From NCBI GenBank assembly GCA_021613375.1, contig CM038711.1:18663194-18727193 (forward strand): 64,000 nucleotides of DNA, read 5' to 3'. The stretch comes from Megaleporinus macrocephalus (Eukaryota > Chordata > Actinopteri > Characiformes > Anostomidae). Numbering within the stretch: position 1 is the stretch's first letter; every line of letters starts with the position of its first letter. Of this stretch, positions 59,754 through 64,000 are shown in pieces. Made by a program: the position numbers and the translations under genes. The notes below the pieces were generated by a model that saw only the letters and a program-made list of their open reading frames with translations, was not told the DNA's origin and did no database searches.

Positions 59754-60480
59754 TCCCTTCCAGGACACAGCGAGCTTTTATGGCTCGAGGCTCGCGGTTC
59801 GCCGGGAGCCATTCGGCTTGGACGTTTTGGCCCACGTCGTCGGGCGCTATTCCGAGGAGTCACGCAGGAGGAGGAACCGACGACGTGGGCGCACTTCAGA
59901 GGCTCCCCTCGCTCGGGATAGCTCGCCAACTCGCGCCGGCTCCCGACACCAGGCAGCCTCAAGTCACCAACCAGTGTCGCGTCTCTGGGGTGCAGCTGCA
60001 CAGAGACACTTTCAGGCAGCTGCACCGGACTGAAGGTTTGGACTCCAGCCAGCGTATTGTAGCTGGACTGGCTTGTTTCGGCTCGCAGCGGCGCGAGCAC
60101 TCTCCCTCGGCTCCGCTCCCCAGCCTTGCTGGCGCTCCAGCGCCACCTGGCGCTCGGGAGCGGAGGCGCATCCGCAGAGCAGCACCAGCGAGAGCACCGG
60201 AAGTGAGAGCCGTGCCCGCGGCCGTCGAGGACGTCGCTGCAGCCCCTGCCGCTCCCGCGGAGATCGACGCAGGCCCCGCCGCAGCTCCCCCTCTCTCCGT
60301 GGGCGTCGCCGCAGCTCCCCCTGTCTCCGTGGGCGTTGCCGCACCCGCTCCCCGGACGGTGATCCGGGCGGCTCCTGACTCCACCCCCCGGGCGGCTCCT
60401 GACTCCGCCCCCGAACTGTGCCACTTAAGACTGGCTTTGTTTTTCCCGCCCGCCCTGTTTTGTTTCTTCTGTCCCTGGTC

Positions 60481-61200
60481 TGTTGCCCTTGTCGTCTTTT
60501 GTTTTCCCTGTTCCTGTAGTTGTTCGTGTCCCTGTTTTTGGTGGTTTGTGTGTCCCTGTTCCTGTTGTCGTGTTGGTTCCGGTTCCCGTTTTTGTGTTTT
60601 GCCCTGCGCCCTGTCTTCCGGCTCTGTTTTCCTGTCTTCGTGCTTGAGTTCTGTCTGGTGTTTTGTTGTTGTTTCCTGGCGTGTCTGGTTTCCCTTGTCC
60701 TCATCTCCCTCCTCCCGTGTCGTCTCGTCATCCTCCTCCTGCGTCCTCTCGTCAGCCTCCTCCCTTTACCTCTCGTCGTGTTCCTCATTTCTCTTGTCTC
60801 CCTCCTCCTGTGTCGTCTTTTCGTCTTCCTCCTGTGACTTCTCGTCGTCTTCCTCCCTGTTCGTCTCGTCGTCCGTACTCGTCCTCGTCTTTCCTGGTTT
60901 TGTGTTTGTCTGTCCCTGTTTTTTTTGTTCCGGTTCCTGTCTGCCAGTTTTTCTGTGCCTGTTCCGGTGTTTGTGTTCCTGTTTGCCTTTGCCTGTTTCT
61001 CTCTGCCCGTTTCTCTCTGCCTGTTTTTCTCTGCCCGTTTCTGTCTACCTGTTCCTGTCTGCCTGTTTTTCTCTGCCTGTTCCTGTCTGCCTGTTTTTCT
61101 CTGCCCGTTTTTCTCTGCCTATTCCTGGTCTCCGTCTGTCTGTCCTTCTGGTCCGTCAGTCTGTCTGTTCCCGGTCTGCTCCGTCCTTCTGGTCCGTCAG
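60481..61200 (+). other. A-depleted tract
   Basis: Counting by eye gives about 14 A in 720 bases on the + strand (near 2%), in a window that is otherwise AT-rich. The + strand is almost entirely T, C and G. Confidence 0.9.
60990..61125 (+). repeat. 14-bp tandem repeat, about 9 units
   Basis: TCTGCC(T/C)GTTTTTC with variants TCTGCCTGTTCCTG and TCTACCTGTTCCTG, in the interior of the LTR element. Confidence 0.8.
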
Positions 61201-61350
61201 TCTGTCTGTTCCCGGTCTGCTCCGTCCTTCTGGTCCGTCAGTCTGTCTGTTCCCGGTCTGCTCCGTCCTTCTGGTCCGTCAGTCTGTCTGTTCCCGGTCT
61301 GCTCCGTCTGCCTGGTCCGTTCGTCTGTCTGCCCGGTCTGTCCCGTCTTT
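61145..61350 (+). repeat. 41-bp tandem repeat, 4 exact units plus a partial
   Basis: Units start at 61145, 61186, 61227 and 61268 (CTTCTGGTCCGTCAGTCTGT and 21 more bases). They look identical by eye; a degraded fifth runs to about 61350. Since 41 is not a multiple of 3, the reading frame shifts with every unit. Confidence 0.92.
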
Positions 61351-61400
61351 GTCCCGGCCCTCCTCTGGGGCGGCTCCTGGGGTTGGCTCCCCGGGTGGGT

Positions 61401-61418
61401 CGCTTTGGGGGGGGGTGC
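61401..61418 (+). other. Polypurine tract of the LTR element
   Basis: A run of nine G (61407-61415) ends three bases before the 3' LTR. This is the usual place of the plus-strand primer, though TTT and TGC make it short and imperfect. Confidence 0.6.
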
Positions 61419-61764
61419 TGTCACGCCTTCCGTCCATGTGCCCTTGTTTATGTCCTGTCCATGTGTTTCTGTTTTGTCGTGTGCTCCCTGTCTCCGCCCT
61501 TGCCCCACCTCGCACACCTGTTCCCCATCGATGTTTAGTCTCGTCACCTGTTCCCTCTTGTTAGCCCGTGTATGTATATACCCAGTGTTTGCCCTATGTC
61601 TTTGTTGGTCATTGTCTTGGGATTTCCTTGTCATTGTATCCAGTCTGTTAGTATTTTCGTTTGTGTTTTGTTTACTCTCTGTTTACGTTCATGTTTATTA
61701 AAAGTACTCTTTACTTTCAAAAAGCTCTGCGTTTGTGTCCGATCCTGCTGAGACCCCCGTGACA
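61419..61764 (+). repeat. 3' LTR, 346 bp
   Basis: Same as the 5' LTR apart from three substitutions and the extra 28 bp at 61669-61696. ATTAAA poly(A) signal at 61697-61702. Confidence 0.95.
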
Positions 61765-61769
61765 CCTGA

Positions 61770-63285
61770 CCATTCTGGAGATATTTTCATTGCAGTGATA
61801 ATTCTAATACAGAATGCAAAAAACTATACAGTTTTAAGCAGAACAAAAGTAACAGCTCTTGAGAGCTAAGAGTCTGAATAGAGAACCAGTCCAGAACTGG
61901 ACCAACTACTTGTGCTTAGTTTGAATAAACCTGCTTTTTGTCTTTGTATATCCAGCTGGGTGTATTCATGCACACTGACCTGCTCATAAAGAAAGTGTTT
62001 ATTTTAGATGGAAAAAAACAGACATGCACATAGACACATGCAGACAAGCATGTAATCTGCAGTATGACAGACATCCCTGCAGGCAGAAATGATAATCTTA
62101 CAGCACCATTACTAATCAAAAAGAAATCTATCAATATGTCACACTGTCCCCAGACAAAATGTTTGCAGTATAGCACATTTCTTTCTGTGTAGACAAGCAG
62201 CATACACCTGCACACCCTGCTTTAAGCAAACTGTCCCTGTGCCTGATCCCTACAGCCAGTGTCATATACATAGCTGCATAATTTCCTCTTTGTTTATCTC
62301 TGTAATAACATCTCTCAACTGGAACTCACTGCCGTTTTTACTCTGGACCTCTGAAGAGCATCTACTGCTTTACTGCTTCTTAGCTTTTAACATTTGCATA
62401 GTCATGGATGAACATTCAGATGCTCTGAGTTTCTTAATGCAGCAGAAATGCAATCTATCATGAATTCACTGAAAATGACCTTACCAGTTTATTATGCATG
62501 ACTGACTTACAGTAAACTTCAAAAATGCCATTTTTTATCATCAGTGCATGCTTCCTTCTTTTGACTTCCGACATCTGGGTCAGAGAACAAAACTGAGGAA
62601 CGGAAACAGAGTGTATTCCTAGCAACAAAATGCAATGACAAATCATCTTTTCAACTGTTCCAAGAGATACATGGTTATGAAACCATATGTTATATTTCAT
62701 TCTGCGTAGCCCACTGTCGCATTATGTCTTGCATCAGTATTGAGTTGCACTGATTGTCCTAGGATAAATAGAAAAAACCTCATATGATGGTCTAAAACTA
62801 TTTTGTTTTATAATGTGAGAACCCATTTAACCGGCTAGCGTGTGGAGACTTTATTGACCGTGTGGAACATTACAATTGGACTTAGTCTTAGTTATAACCG
62901 GTTTAAGAACATTATTTTGGGAGAATGGAAATAGGATTTTTTTTTTTATTATTATTTTTTGTTGCACCTAAAATTATTTCACTTATGCTCTTGGCAAAGG
63001 CTAATTCCCCAAATAAACTAAATATTTAATCAAAAGGCTACTTGATTATAAATTAACTCTATTTGTAGGTTTGCTATTGAATAGAATAGATTTGATTACA
63101 TGTGACATATCATATAAAATGTTATCATTTTGCTGTAAATAAAGCTGAATAAAACTGAGAATGAAACCCCACCTGCTATTAAGGAGAACAGTGTTTGCAA
63201 ATGTTTTAGCAGGGAAGTAAATTGATTCTCTAATATGTCCCTGCAGTGTGTGTGCTCAGTAACTCCTTGTACCGACCGGTTTGAA
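61770..63285. other. Intergenic DNA, nothing recognised
   Basis: No open frame above 99 codons and no repeat match. Mixed A/T run at 62936-62960. Confidence 0.5.
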
Positions 63286-63295
63286 GTCAATAGAC

Positions 63296-63296
<1 letters not shown>

Positions 63297-63334
<38 letters not shown>

Positions 63335-63339
63335 AAGAG

Positions 63340-63409
<70 letters not shown>
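63297..63409. repeat. (GA)n followed by (CA)n microsatellite
   Basis: About 16 GA units, interrupted by CAAAGAGAG, then about 34 CA units to 63409. The long open frames of CVCV, SLSL and HTHT type on both strands here are artefacts of the repeat. Confidence 0.98.
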
Positions 63410-63411
<2 letters not shown>

Positions 63412-64000
63412 CACAATCGATCTTTGACTGCCACAGTGATAATCCAACTCTTTTGTTATTTAATACTACCTGATCTATCACTTATCAAAGGCTGCTTCCT
63501 ACAACTGGAGCACTGAATTGGAACTCAAACGTCATTGATCTTCCCTTACAAGGCCCCTGAAAAAAGAGAGGGGGGGGGTCTATTGTTTGTTTTACAAAAG
63601 CTGCATTTGCAACAGTATCTCTGAAAAGGCGATGATGTAGGATATAGGCAAAAACATGATTTTCTTTTTGATAAGCATACTGAAAAGGCTCAAGAGCTTA
63701 CTCTCAGCTCAACTCTGGGTTGAGACTGGGGATCGGGGTGGGATTTATTACTTTCTTATACCTGGTGCCATTGTGTTGTATACTTAGTCTGTCGCTGCAT
63801 ATCTTTCAATTTCCTACCTATAGCTTTGAGATCTTTCTTTAGTTCATTCTAAGAACAAGAGTAAGCCTACTCAAATCACTTAAGTATCGTAAAGCTCTAA
63901 TAATAGTAATTTACAATAATTATACCACTATAGACATTTTATTGTATATAATGCCATCTTTTGATTTATTGTGTTTTCTTTTGTTTCCATCTAAAGAGAC
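63410..64000. other. Intergenic DNA, nothing recognised
   Basis: Poly-G at about 63569. No coding or repeat signal up to the window edge. Confidence 0.5.

Larger units (their letters stand above)
59780..61564 (+). other. 594-codon open frame across the LTR-element interior
   Basis: Open from an ATG at 59780 into the 3' LTR. The first 210 codons are Ala/Arg/Pro-rich; the rest is Cys/Leu/Ser/Phe/Val-rich low complexity. No gag zinc knuckle, DTG/DSG protease, RT YxDD or integrase motif was found. From about 60480 on, the other two + frames are also open for long stretches because the strand is nearly A-free, and the 41-bp repeats cycle through all frames. Coding is therefore doubtful. Another ATG at 59747 opens a 95-codon frame in the primer site. 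Confidence 0.25.
59421..61769 (+). mobile_element. Recent non-autonomous LTR retrotransposon
   Basis: Two LTRs flank a 1675-bp interior, and the 5 bp outside each LTR are identical (CCTGA at 59421-59425 and 61765-61769). The LTRs start TGTCACGCC and end CCCGTGACA. Where they overlap they differ by three substitutions, plus one 28-bp indel, so the insertion is young. A G-rich polypurine tract precedes the 3' LTR. A self-complementary primer site rather than a tRNA primer site follows the 5' LTR. No gag, protease, reverse transcriptase or integrase motif is present, so the element must be moved by proteins made elsewhere. LTR style and self-priming suggest the Ty3/Gypsy Tf1/sushi group; that placement is inferred. 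Confidence 0.93.

Noticed and set aside
59696..60788. Arg/Gly-rich 242- and 258-codon open frames on the - strand
   Set aside because: Antisense to the LTR element interior; open because its + strand lacks the A/T words that give stops on either strand. No motif.
63096..63516. Several long open frames on both strands
   Set aside because: Produced by (GA)n and (CA)n: CVCV, SLSL, HTHT and REREREs.

Overview
The window looks like AT-rich intergenic DNA from a teleost fish. No exon of a host gene could be recognised on either strand. The fish assignment rests on the repeats: a tRNA-derived SINE with a pol III promoter, several decayed Tc1/mariner families, hAT, Harbinger and TTAA-type DNA elements, an L2/Rex1/CR1-like LINE fragment, and Ty3/Gypsy-like LTRs of the kind scattered through fish genomes. 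Family recognition was from memory of consensus motifs; no database was searched.

Layout. 1-8.4 kb: a Harbinger relic split by an AAT/ATT hairpin microsatellite, then AT-rich sequence, then a dispersed fish repeat at 7.25-8.27 kb flanked on both sides by degenerate telomere-like repeats and interrupted by an LTR-like block. 8.4-16.3 kb: a degenerate CTAGCAAC array, a 1.7-kb CpG-rich repeat (11.64-13.31 kb) whose second copy lies inverted at 54.4-55.35 kb, a Tc1-like transposase relic and a hAT-type MITE. 16.3-22.2 kb: mostly unrecognised, possibly conserved noncoding DNA. 22.25-23.48 kb: a nest of foldback repeat, hAT element and SINE. 25.85-26.54 kb: a 50-bp tandem array closed by an inverted unit. 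27.6-34.1 kb: dense relics (LTR-like, TTAA MITE, two Tc1 elements, a three-part composite element with long terminal repeats, a LINE fragment). 34.1-50.4 kb: scattered repeats and a near full-length SINE at 48.66 kb. 50.38-50.85 kb: a 21-bp minisatellite with an 84-bp higher-order period. 56.03-56.43 kb: a solo LTR. 59.42-61.77 kb: a structurally complete, recent, non-autonomous LTR retrotransposon.

The 59.4-61.8 kb element is the most notable item. It has a perfect 5-bp target duplication (CCTGA), two LTRs that differ by three substitutions and one 28-bp indel, and a polypurine tract. Nine bases just downstream of the 5' LTR are complementary to the predicted start of its own transcript, placed 30 nt after a TATA box. 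That layout fits self-primed reverse transcription as known for the Tf1/sushi group. Its interior carries no recognisable gag or pol; instead it has a CpG-rich segment and a tract almost free of A on the + strand, so all three + frames are open.

There is no operon or gene network to describe. What works here is transposition: DNA transposons, a pol III retroposon and LTR elements inserted repeatedly, often into one another.
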